Of a DNA stretch of 64,000 nucleotides, positions 20,456 to 28,406 are shown one piece after another (the stretch's first letter is position 1; each line of letters begins with the position of its first letter). Source of the stretch: Herbivorax alkaliphila (GTDB lineage Bacteria; Bacillota; Clostridia; Acetivibrionales; Acetivibrionaceae); the NCBI RefSeq assembly GCF_030848475.1, contig NZ_JAVDDS010000005.1, positions 1 through 64,000 of the forward strand, in the 5' to 3' direction. Made by a program: the position numbers and the translations under genes. The notes beneath the pieces are model-generated. The model saw nothing but the letters and a program-made list of their open reading frames with translations. It did no database searches and was not told where the DNA came from.

Positions 20456-20489
20456 CCCGATGTTCAGCTAAAGCTAAATATCGGGTTAT
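20456..20489. terminator. Hairpin at the 3' end of the Rpn element
   Basis: AACCCGAT...ATCGGGTT with an inner AGCTAAAGCT stem. The same hairpin occurs after copy 1 at 16418-16451. No U-run follows on either strand, so it is either a weak terminator or a structural end of the element. Confidence 0.4.
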
Positions 20490-20492
20490 TAC

Positions 20493-20957
20493 CTATGTAC
20501 TTATTACTTCATCATCAAACATATACAAGTATACATCATCTAAGCTAGGTTTTGCATTCCTTAAATTTAATTCCTCAGGTTTTTTGTCTGATATAAATCT
20601 GACACATACACTATCTTTTTCACTTGAAATATTACTTACCTTATATTTTTTCTGAATATCTTTCACCATCTCTTTGCTTACACTAACTTCAAAAACTTTA
20701 CCTTGCATGTCTTCTAAAATATTACCAGGTTTATCCTGCAACAAAAGTTTTCCTTCTTTTATTAAAATAATTTCCTTTGCTATAAATTCTACATCAGGAA
20801 CAACATGAGTGGCAATAATATTATAAATTACGTATTCATTATATTTTATTTCTTGCTGATAATATAAAAATACATTTGCCAGCATTAATAAAGGTACAAG
20901 AAACAAAATCAACTTCTTATTAAAGAATTTGATTAATTCATATGCTATTAGTCTCAC
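20493..20957 (-). pseudogene. Chimeric frame: permease N-terminus joined to a duplicated ABC ATPase C-terminus
   Basis: The first ~44 residues (MRLIAYELIKFFNKKL..., one membrane helix) are the true N-terminus of the interrupted permease. From residue 47 the frame enters the insertion and reads the last ~108 residues of the neighbouring ATPase (IIATHVVPDVEFIAK... to MFDDEVIST), nearly identical to 16457-16786. The join is an accident of the insertion. The ATPase part lacks the P-loop, signature and Walker B. It lies 31 bp downstream of a lipoprotein pseudogene in the same operon. Confidence 0.88.
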
Positions 20958-20988
20958 AATAATCCCCCAATAAAATGTCTAGTTTCAT

Positions 20989-22182
20989 TTAGCTTTCTAT
21001 AAGGTTTTTAAACTCTAAATTACCACTGCCGATTTCTTTTTTATCCAAATAATCTACATAGTATGTAACATAATCTTTTGTATAAAATATAAACATATAT
21101 TCATCATCCCCTGAAATCAATTTATGCATTCCTCTATAATAAGACATATCTACTGTATCAACTATTTGATAATCCAAATCATATATTACCATCTCATCAG
21201 GAATATGCTGATACTCTTCCAAATTCAAAGCTGCATAAAGTGGTCTTATATATAAATAGTTGTTGTCAGAATAAATATGCGAAAGAAAATTTATGTCTAC
21301 TGGGAGTTTTTCTATATTGCTTCCATCTAAATCAGACATATATGCAAACCATTCTTTTTCATAATTATCATCTCCATCAAACATATTAAGTATAAGTTTA
21401 TCATTTAAAAAGCCTTGAATAGTTGGTCGAATATTATCATCATCATCAGAAATTATTTGCGTCGTAGTTTCTTTTTCTATATCATATCTCATTAACCTTC
21501 TTATATTAGATTCTCTTTCAAGAAAATAGACATTATTTCCATATGGCATTAAGTCAAAAATACTACCATCTGGACTACTTCCAGTATATATTATCTCTGG
21601 CTCATTAAAAAATCTTTTTTCTAAATCATACTTCATTATATGGTACTCTAAATCTGAATCCTTACTAAAATCACGCACTGTGTAATATACAACACCTCTG
21701 TGTATTGCTATGCTAAGTGGATGAAAGTCAAGCGTTAGTATCGTCTTTCTCTCTGTTCCATCCTTTGACATCTCAATTAAATAAATAGGTTCTTCTGTTG
21801 TTTGACTTTCTTATAAAAAAATCCTCTCTCCTCTTTCAAGTATGTATAGTTTTTCATCATAAAATGTTAAAAATTCGCCATTGGTAAAAGAACTGTCATC
21901 CCTGTTGTTCTGACTTTGTTGACTATAATCTGCATCTGGTCTGCTATCCAATAAAACAGGTTCCATATTATCCTTATCTGCATAATATATACGCGTGCCA
22001 TTTAGAAAATAGTAACCACTACCAGCATCAGCCATGGTTATGAGTTCCCCCTGTCTATGGTATAAATACTGATAGTCAGTTTCTGAATTGTATGAATTTT
22101 TCAAGTCTGCATCAGCTTTGCAACCAGTCAAAACTATAAAAACTGTAAGAAATACGAAAGTTAAAATGTACCTTTTTTTCAT
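20989..22182 (-). pseudogene. DUF5050-like lipoprotein with an in-frame stop
   Basis: The signal peptide and lipobox (VLTGC) start at 22182. The protein has repeated Tyr-rich strands typical of DUF5050/beta-propeller lipoproteins (YYFLNGTRIYYADKD, then NVYFLERESNIRRLMRYD). The reading frame is continuous across the gene apart from one TAA at 21811-21813. The 13 codons between that stop and the next ATG (21771) read ESQTTEEPIYLIE in the same frame, so this is a nonsense mutation, not a frameshift. The intact product would be about 397 residues. It is first in the operon with the broken permease and ATPase, so the whole transporter seems to be decaying. Confidence 0.8.
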
Positions 22183-22209
22183 TTTTACACCTCTTTCTAT
22201 TTTAACCCA

Positions 22210-22260
22210 AGAACAGTACCTAATAAATAATTACATATGGCATTTATTAGGTACTGTTCT
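22210..22260. repeat. 19-bp inverted repeat upstream of the lipoprotein pseudogene
   Basis: Arms at 22210-22228 and 22242-22260 (AGAACAGTACCTAATAAAT and its perfect complement) enclose a 13-bp loop. It lies 28 bp upstream of the lipoprotein start. It could be an attenuator, an operator or the scar of a small element. Confidence 0.6.
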
Positions 22261-22722
22261 ATTTAAATTTTAATTATGCCCTCTTTTGTTAAGTCAACTT
22301 TAAGTATTAGCAATTTTATATCCACTCATTAATCCATGTAGACCATACTGTCCCATTTGGGCAAACAGGATGCCACGTCCCATTAGCACTACTTCCTATG
22401 TACTTCGTTTTAACTACTTTCATATCAGCTGATACATGACACTAAATATAGAATATATTCTATATTTCACCATTATATATATATATATATAATGGTAATG
22501 TCAATAGTTTCTTTGATATTTTTTGTCTTTTTTTGCAACAACTTTACTTAAATATTGTTTTATCCACTTATGTAAACTTTTGCATTCATTATATTTCATT
22601 TCCCACTCTCAACTTCTTTTTTATCCAAATAAATTTAACTTAGGTACAATTTTACTACAAGCTTTGCTTCTAATCAATAGATATTTTTAAAACATTGAAA
22701 CACCCCCACCCTATTCCCATAA
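22261..22722. other. Non-coding gap with gene fragment and two adjacent palindromes
   Basis: Holds a 35-codon minus-strand remnant (22316-22423; Trp-rich, containing SSANGTWHPVCPNG) preceded by an in-frame stop, apparently the tail of a lost secreted protein that I do not recognise. Two perfect palindromes lie side by side, AAATATAGAATATATTCTATATTT (22444-22467) and an AT-repeat hairpin ACCATT...AATGGT (22469-22496). Nothing else is recognisable. Confidence 0.45.
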
Positions 22723-23114
22723 AAATTTACAACAATTCATATAAGAAATATGATAAAATTAATTTAGAAAAAATATTAAGGGTACTTATGAATATAACAG
22801 AATATTTATATAATAAATATGGTGACTATACCCAAACAAGCACGGAGGTGTATGATATGGTACGAACATTGTATGATCCAGCTATTGAAATGAAAGGTAA
22901 GATTGAAGGTAAGATTGAAGGTAAGGTTGAAGACATTTTAGAACTTCTTGAAGATTTAGGTAGTGTGCCTGAATCATTAGCTGCAAAAATAAAAGATCAA
23001 AAAGATTTGGCTACTTTATCTAAATGGCATAAATTAGCATCAAAATCCGATAGCCTAAATGATTTTGAAGAGAAGATGAATAAGACAATCTTTATAAAAC
23101 TTCAGGTGGAGTAA
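22723..23114 (+). pseudogene. Internally deleted Rpn element (copy 3)
   Basis: The left end AAATTTACAACAATT is joined to the 3' third of the Rpn gene with the same deletion junction as copy 1 (TTAATTTAGAAAAAATATT). It keeps the region with KxEG repeats (three units, against five in the full copy) and the tail SKWHKLASKSDSLNDFEEKM. A 1-bp loss at the normal stop lets the frame run 13 codons further into terminator DNA. The catalytic domain is gone, so it is non-autonomous at best. Confidence 0.82.
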
Positions 23115-23130
23115 AATCTCCACCTGAAGT
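23096..23130 (-). terminator. Terminator after the GerMN lipoprotein gene
   Basis: The strong hairpin ACTTCAGGTGGAG/CTCCACCTGAAGT (23099-23130) is followed on the minus strand by TTTTAT. It lies 27 bp after the gene's stop codon. Confidence 0.8.
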
Positions 23131-23157
23131 CTCAATGTTTAACTAAAGCACGCAAGT

Positions 23158-23952
23158 TCACTCATATATTTCAATTAGCGATTCTTCAAACTCTTCATCT
23201 TCTATTATTTCTCCAAATACATCTACATCCTCTATTGTTTCTGAAAACACATCTTCCTCTTCTATTATGTAATCATCATCTTTATCTTTGCCCTTATCCT
23301 TGTCTTTTTCCTCATCTTTTTCTTCATTAGGTTGCTCTTTGTGCCTTACAACCTCTAAAGCTTGTGTATCCATTGATATAATTGAAATAGTTCTTGGAAA
23401 GGTCTTATTAAATCTGAAATTCCCTTTAAATTCTTTAACTTTCTCGCCTTCAATCAAAAACTGTACTTTATCTATCTCCTTCAACTCTGTCAGAGAATTT
23501 ACAATTGAGTAAATTGTCATCTTTTCCTGAGCCTTTTCACCTGAATGTTTCTCTCTAAATTCACTGTTAAAATCAACAACTGCAACATCACCATCTATCT
23601 CTATCTTTGATTTAAGCTTTGATTCAGATGGAATAGTAGGCCTTAACTCGTCAACTTTAGGTCCCTTTATTAGTTCATTGACAATAATCCCTGCTAGATG
23701 ATTTACACTTTTTTTTGCTTCACTCACAGGTATATATCTAATTTCCAACTTTAACTCTGTACAATCCTTATTTGCAAAATAAAGATTTATTGGAACTTTG
23801 TCTGATATCTGCCTAGCTTCCGCTTCACTTAATGTAATGCTACTAACAGGGTGCACATCTTCACCTTGTAAACTATCCTGCTTAGAAGAACATCCTGCCA
23901 TAAATGTTATTATCATAATGCATACTGATACAATACACAATTGTTTTTTCAT
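23158..23952 (-). CDS. GerMN-domain lipoprotein
   Basis: A lipoprotein (helix then FMAGC lipobox) with one GerMN domain (about residues 45-185: INLYFANKDCTELK, then NELIKGPK, then VAVVDFNSEF). GerMN occurs in the germination protein GerM and in spore or envelope assembly proteins. It is a structural, non-enzymatic fold. The tail is unusually charged, with an acidic low-complexity stretch from about residue 205 to the end (KDKGKDKDD, then EEED). The ATG at 23952, 7 bp after GAGGTGG, is preferred to the TTG one codon earlier. The ribosome site lies inside a possible RNA stem (23955-24001). Confidence 0.85.
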   Translation of the reverse strand: MKKQLCIVSVCIMIITFMAGCSSKQDSLQGEDVHPVSSITLSEAEARQISDKVPINLYFANKDCTELKLEIRYIPVSEAKKSVNHLAGIIVNELIKGPKVDELRPTIPSESKLKSKIEIDGDVAVVDFNSEFREKHSGEKAQEKMTIYSIVNSLTELKEIDKVQFLIEGEKVKEFKGNFRFNKTFPRTISIISMDTQALEVVRHKEQPNEEKDEEKDKDKGKDKDDDYIIEEEDVFSETIEDVDVFGEIIEDEEFEESLIEIYE

Positions 23953-24035
23953 CAACCGGCCACCTCACTATAAATTCTTTATAGATTATTTTTATGCCGG
24001 TCATACACTCAGTATTCTTCTTTTTTACCCTTAAA

Positions 24036-24722
24036 TCAATAATTACTATCTACATCATTGACACTATTTGTTAAAATAGCAACTGTAGAACTTGTCCCTA
24101 ACCTTGAACATCCTACCTCTATAAACTTCATAGCCTGCTCTAATGTCTTAATACCTCCAGAAGCTTTTATTTTTGTCTTTGAACTAACAGATTCTTTCAT
24201 AAGTTCAATATCACTCAATGAAGCTCCACCCCCATTAAATCCTGTAGAGGTCTTTACAAAATCTGCTCCCGCCTGCTCTGCAATTTCACATGCCTGTATT
24301 TTTTGTTGGTCATTTAAAAGAGCAGTCTCAATAATTACCTTCACTATAACATTTCTATCATGAGCACAATTTACAACTTCACTTATATCATTTTTTAAAT
24401 ATTGATAGTCGCCTGAAATTAACTTTCCTATGTTTATAACCATATCAAGTTCTTTAGCACCATTTTCTATCGCCTCTATGGACTCATTAACTTTGCACTT
24501 TGTAGTTGTAGTCCCATGGGGAAAACCTATAACTGTGCCTACTAACACTTTTGAATCTTTTAAAATTTCACCCGCTATTTTTACATGACAGGGTTTAACA
24601 CAAACACTGGCCACATTGTACTCTTTAGCAAGCTTCACCTCTTTTTCAAGCTCAAGATCCGTAAACTCAGGTTTTAACACTGCATGATCAATCGCTTTTG
24701 CCACAACATCTCTTTTATCCAA
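24036..24722 (-). CDS. deoC: Deoxyribose-phosphate aldolase
   Basis: Cleaves 2-deoxyribose 5-phosphate to glyceraldehyde 3-phosphate and acetaldehyde in nucleoside catabolism. The Schiff-base lysine is K157 in FVKTSTGF. Asp93 (KELDMV) and the late lysine in IKASGGI complete the class I active site. At 228 residues it is normal. The start is TTG with a strong AGGAGG site upstream. It is 19 bp downstream of an ArsR-type regulator and probably co-transcribed with it. This pairing is uncommon for deoC, which is usually next to nucleoside phosphorylase genes. Confidence 0.95.
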   Translation of the reverse strand: MDKRDVVAKAIDHAVLKPEFTDLELEKEVKLAKEYNVASVCVKPCHVKIAGEILKDSKVLVGTVIGFPHGTTTTKCKVNESIEAIENGAKELDMVINIGKLISGDYQYLKNDISEVVNCAHDRNVIVKVIIETALLNDQQKIQACEIAEQAGADFVKTSTGFNGGGASLSDIELMKESVSSKTKIKASGGIKTLEQAMKFIEVGCSRLGTSSTVAILTNSVNDVDSNY

Positions 24723-24741
24723 TTCTTCTTCCTCCTAATAA

Positions 24742-25011
24742 TTAAAATAATGCTGAAATTATATTAATAACATCTTTATCTACAACAGAATAACAAATTT
24801 CAAGTCCACTTCTTTTCCCCTCAATTATACCTGCTGCCTTGAGTTTTGCAAGGTGTTGAGATACTGTTGACTGGGGTAAACTCAAGCATTCTTGAATTTT
24901 TGTAACATTACAATTGTTATTTATTAATCCTCTTACAATACACAGTCTGTGAGGATGAGCCAATGCCTTTATTTTTTCAGCCTTTTTCTCATATATTCTA
25001 CAATCTTCCAT
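24742..25011 (-). CDS. ArsR-family transcriptional regulator
   Basis: A small (89 residues) winged-helix repressor-type protein. ALAHPHRLCIVRGL is the ArsR entry helix and LPQSTVSQHLAKLKAAGII the recognition helix. The CVCDL-type metal motif of arsenic sensors is absent, although cysteines are present (CNVTKIQEC). The inducer may therefore be a metal, a thiol-reactive species or a metabolite. It is first in a two-gene operon with deoC, has an AGGAGG ribosome site and a consensus-like promoter, and may autoregulate. Confidence 0.9.
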   Translation of the reverse strand: MEDCRIYEKKAEKIKALAHPHRLCIVRGLINNNCNVTKIQECLSLPQSTVSQHLAKLKAAGIIEGKRSGLEICYSVVDKDVINIISALF

Positions 25012-25042
25012 ATAGACTTCCTCCTATTATCTGTATATCTTG

Positions 25043-25071
25043 ATTTTATGATATAATTCATTAATTGTCAA
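25043..25071 (-). promoter_or_regulatory. Promoter of the arsR-deoC operon
   Basis: On the minus strand, TTGACA (25066-25071) and TAAAAT (25043-25048) are 17 bp apart, 32 bp upstream of the regulator's start. Confidence 0.75.
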
Positions 25072-25171
25072 TAACCACGATGAAAAGAAAGGAACATATA
25101 CATTTTTAGTATTTTTTGTGATTTATTTTTTCTTACCAATCTTATAACCAAAAAAAAGTTAAACTTTAATA

Positions 25172-25200
25172 TTGCATATATTATATTGAAATGCTATAAT
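25172..25200 (+). promoter_or_regulatory. Candidate promoter of the left CIS operon
   Basis: TTGCAT (25172-25177) and TATAAT (25195-25200), spacing 17 bp. If used, the transcript has a leader of about 475 nt before the first gene. I saw no better promoter closer to the gene. Confidence 0.55.
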
Positions 25201-25206
25201 TATTAT

Positions 25207-25682
25207 TAATCTTGTTTTTTCATATCATGGACGTAAGGTTGCAATAGACTCAAATGAATTAACCCTTCTCAAGAGGCGACATTATAAGCATTTCACTTTA
25301 TAAGATTTTGAGAATAATAGTATGTAGCACCTTATTTATGGTATGTCGTAACAAATATATTATTTTATGTGAAGTAATGTATTTCAGCACTATTAGAATC
25401 AATTTGTTCAGTTCAATATGTTTGTCAATATTTAAGCTCAAAGGAGATAATTAGCTCTTGTTTGCATGTTTTGTAATGAAATATCCTTTAGAGAAAGTTT
25501 GTAAAAAGTATTATTATTTTAAACTTAGTAATGCTAAGAAATAACATCGGATTTTGCCCTTGAGAATACAAAGTTATTTCTAAGACATTACTTAACGTAT
25601 TAATTCTTTTTTCTATTAAATTTAAAAGATTTGTGTTTCTAAATGTTAAAACTTCATAAAAAAAACAGAGAGGATGGATAGT
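25207..25682 (+). other. Long, possibly structured 5' leader of the CIS operon
   Basis: There is no coding sequence in these 476 bases. Complementary segments are visible: TTCTCAA (25266-25272) with TTGAGAA (25308-25314), enclosing TTATAA/TTATAA; and a long hairpin at 25528-25591 with arms GTAATG..AGAAATAAC and GTTATTTCT..CATTAC. It matches no riboswitch class I can recall. It may control translation or premature termination of the operon, or be inert spacer. Confidence 0.4.
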
Positions 25683-27467
25683 TTGAAAAATTTAAAATAT
25701 TTTCCTTTTGAAAGAAATAAATATTTTTATGGTAAGCTTCTAACTGTTTCAGATTTTGAATCTGAGCAAAAATATTTTAATGACAAAAGAAGGTTATTAA
25801 ACAGGTTATTATTTGGAAGCGGTATAGTGTGTGGACTTAACACTGTTAAAGTAGATGATACATCCATATCTGTTGAAATGGGAATGGCATTAGATTATGC
25901 AGGAAGAGAAATTGTACTGGACAATCCTGTAATTAAGAAGCTTTCTACAATAGATGGATTTGAAAGCAGTAGTTTGTCTAAAAAACTCTACTTATGCATA
26001 GAATACGCTGAAAGAGAGAAAGAACCAGTTCACTCTATTTCTGGCACTTCCGATAATGAAGAAAGAATTGAACATAATAAATATAAAGAAGTATATCGGC
26101 TTTTTATAAGTGAGGAAGAGCCTGAGCCTTCAATTTTAAGCTTATCAAATCTTTATGAGAATGTTCAGACATTATATAATGATAACAAGATAAAGGTAAC
26201 CCATCTAACACCTAAATATGTAAACTCCCTTGGGGAGATGTATCTTACCGTTATAGTAGAAAACAATCAGCAATCCCCCTTCTCCTTTTTTTATGAAGTG
26301 GATATGCCCTGTTTTACTACATCTGATGGCAGCAACTCTCTTAAGGTTAGTTTTAACGGTTCAGACAAAGAAGAAAAAACAATCTTAAAATTTAAGCTTA
26401 AAGCAGACAAATTAAACGATACTAAAACAGATTTAATTGTAAAACCTGAAAGCTTTAAAATGACAATAAACGACAGCGAAGTTTCAAGATTAGATATTAA
26501 TTGTAGGAATTCCGTCAATATAATTAACTCTCACATTAGAGAAGCAATTAAAAAAGATTACTTTTCTTTATCTATGGATGAAATCACCAAAAACATCAGT
26601 CAGCACAGACTTTATCTTGCCCAAATAAATATATTAAACGTAGGAGAAACATACGTTATAGAAAACATTAAAAATAATCCTTTTAGTCAATATATATTAA
26701 ATTCTTCTCTTAATTCTGTATTATTAGACCAAGAAATAGCTAATAATATTGAATGTACTGACAACAATTATTTTGATGATACAACTAATATAATAAACAA
26801 TTCCTCTCCATCTTTTAGTAGCTCCAGTTTACAAAATTCCTTTACTACAGGAGTTGTTGAAATCCCCTTAGGTCTTAACCCTAAATACAACAAGAAATAT
26901 TTTACAGAAGAAATCATACATGGTCTTGGGAAGGGCCCTGTTTATATTGACCTTGGTGTAGAATATGAAGAAAGTGACAATAATATTTTTAATCTTGGCC
27001 ATCAAATTATTTTTGGTGACTCACAAATATTTTCCAAATCTCAATATGAACCTTCTGGTCCTTTGGCTTCAACTGGAGCTGTTACCTATGCTGATAAAGG
27101 AACCTTTGTAATAGGAATAAAGCTTTTATCTAATACTGAATCATCCAGTATAAAGGTAAGGTGGAGAGCATATAAGGATTTAAATGACAATTCCATTGAT
27201 TATTCAGATGATCATAATAATGAATTTTTTATAAGACCTGATACAATGACACTTTCTCCAAGAGAAAGTGGACATTTTAAAGTTATTTGTGATAATAATT
27301 CAAATATTTCATTTAATTGGAGCATTGTTGAGGCAGAAGGAGGTACAATTGACTCTAATGGATTTTATACAGCACCAAGTAAAGAAGGCGTCTATGAAAT
27401 AAACGCTGAAAGCTCATCAGACCCAAAACTTAAAGCTTCAGCCTTTGTTATAGTAAAAGAAAAATAG
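25683..27467 (+). CDS. CIS-associated protein with FYGKLLT motif and C-terminal Ig-like domain
   Basis: First gene of the left CIS operon. The N-terminus (NKYFYGKLLTVSDFESEQ, then LLNRLLFGSGIVCGL) resembles a protein type often found in phage-tail-like injection loci, with no assigned role. The middle is beta-rich. The last ~85 residues form a Big/Ig-like domain (SFNWSIVEAEGGTIDSNGFYTAP). There is no signal peptide, so it is probably an internal structural or adaptor component. The TTG at 25683 is preferred because GAGAGG lies 9 bp before it. The ATG at 25674 abuts that site with no spacing. About 594 residues. Confidence 0.7.
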   Translation: MKNLKYFPFERNKYFYGKLLTVSDFESEQKYFNDKRRLLNRLLFGSGIVCGLNTVKVDDTSISVEMGMALDYAGREIVLDNPVIKKLSTIDGFESSSLSKKLYLCIEYAEREKEPVHSISGTSDNEERIEHNKYKEVYRLFISEEEPEPSILSLSNLYENVQTLYNDNKIKVTHLTPKYVNSLGEMYLTVIVENNQQSPFSFFYEVDMPCFTTSDGSNSLKVSFNGSDKEEKTILKFKLKADKLNDTKTDLIVKPESFKMTINDSEVSRLDINCRNSVNIINSHIREAIKKDYFSLSMDEITKNISQHRLYLAQINILNVGETYVIENIKNNPFSQYILNSSLNSVLLDQEIANNIECTDNNYFDDTTNIINNSSPSFSSSSLQNSFTTGVVEIPLGLNPKYNKKYFTEEIIHGLGKGPVYIDLGVEYEESDNNIFNLGHQIIFGDSQIFSKSQYEPSGPLASTGAVTYADKGTFVIGIKLLSNTESSSIKVRWRAYKDLNDNSIDYSDDHNNEFFIRPDTMTLSPRESGHFKVICDNNSNISFNWSIVEAEGGTIDSNGFYTAPSKEGVYEINAESSSDPKLKASAFVIVKEK

Positions 27468-27488
27468 ACAAGACAAGGAGATGTATAA

Positions 27489-28403
27489 ATGAACATTAAA
27501 ACATTAAGTCATGAATACTTCATAGTTAAAAATGTTTTTTCCTCACCGTCTCAGGATATTTACATAGGTAAACGTCTTGGTTGTTCTCAAGAACGTTTAT
27601 TTACTATTAACAAAATTATGGATAAGCATCTTATAAAAAAATACATGCCTTTTTTTACTAATTTAAAACAAAAGGACGATATAAATGAATTGATAGATAT
27701 ATTATCAATAGACTCCTGTCTTTATGTTATATTTAAATATTTTGATGAAAGAAAACTTGACTGGGTTCTTAACAATATAAGAATGTCCTTCACTGAAAGG
27801 CTTAATATAGCCAAAAGTCTAATTGTAAATATGATGTCTTTAAAGCTTCCACCAGAATTTACATCTTTAATGCTCAAAAGTAGTAATTTAAACGTGGAAA
27901 GCTCATACAAAATATATTTTAACTATTTTTTAAATCTTAATGACATTAATGACTCTGTTAGCCTTGAAGAAATTATGAATCATACAGGTTTAATACTTTC
28001 TAAAATTCTTATACATGATAAAAAATATCATTTTGATGAACTTTGGAATGTTATTGAAAACTGTATAAAGTCTAAATATGCGTCATTTAAAGAACTATAT
28101 TCAGATTTTAATGAGTTTTATAGGTGCTATACTTCAGATCCTGAAAACTACCGTGCTTTGGCAAATAAAAGTTTATTATCAAAAATCAAAGAAAAGAAAA
28201 AAATCTTAAATGGTGTAAAAGTTGTTTCAATTATTTTTATAATAGCAGGACTTTTGACTTTTTGGATATACAGCTCTTTCTTTAAAACAAAACAGGCATT
28301 TAATGAAACTGACTCGTATAATGGCATCACCCAAATTGGTACTGTTGAACTGTTATCTGATTCTATTTACCAAGACAGTACCCCTAAAGATGGGAGTGAT
28401 TAA
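27489..28403 (+). CDS. Membrane-anchored pseudokinase-like protein
   Basis: 304 residues. The N-terminal ~230 residues follow the layout of a protein-kinase fold: strand-rich start, then a hinge-like LYVIFKYFDERKLDWVL and helices. I find no VAIK lysine, HRD or DFG motif, so catalysis is unlikely. A single membrane helix (about 243-265, VVSIIFIIAGLLTFW) and a short acidic tail outside follow. This architecture recalls the pseudokinase-plus-TM protein EssB of type VII secretion, but I claim only similar layout. An AAGGAG site precedes the ATG. It lies 3 bp before the next gene, which is also membranous. Confidence 0.5.
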   Translation: MNIKTLSHEYFIVKNVFSSPSQDIYIGKRLGCSQERLFTINKIMDKHLIKKYMPFFTNLKQKDDINELIDILSIDSCLYVIFKYFDERKLDWVLNNIRMSFTERLNIAKSLIVNMMSLKLPPEFTSLMLKSSNLNVESSYKIYFNYFLNLNDINDSVSLEEIMNHTGLILSKILIHDKKYHFDELWNVIENCIKSKYASFKELYSDFNEFYRCYTSDPENYRALANKSLLSKIKEKKKILNGVKVVSIIFIIAGLLTFWIYSSFFKTKQAFNETDSYNGITQIGTVELLSDSIYQDSTPKDGSD

Positions 28404-28406
28404 TTA

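Larger units (their letters stand above)
19294..20821 (+). mobile_element. 1.5-kb insertion carrying an Rpn-family nuclease gene plus a copied ABC ATPase 3' end
   Basis: The insertion interrupts the permease gene and is flanked on both sides by TATA (19290-19293 and 20822-20825), consistent with a 4-bp target duplication. The left end is GAAATTTACAACAATT. The interior has the Rpn gene, a hairpin (20456-20489) and then about 330 bp almost identical to the 3' end of the neighbouring ABC ATPase gene (16457-16786). The whole block corresponds to 16181-16786, except that the Rpn gene is full length here. No classical terminal inverted repeats were found. Confidence 0.75.

Noticed and set aside
21771-21813. 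Lipoprotein region as two separate genes or a frameshift
   Set aside because: Both parts are in the same frame. The 13 codons between the TAA and the second ATG are open, so a single nonsense codon is the better explanation.
25225-25290. A tRNA or known riboswitch in the CIS leader
   Set aside because: No T-loop, anticodon arm or conserved riboswitch core could be aligned. Only generic hairpins are seen.
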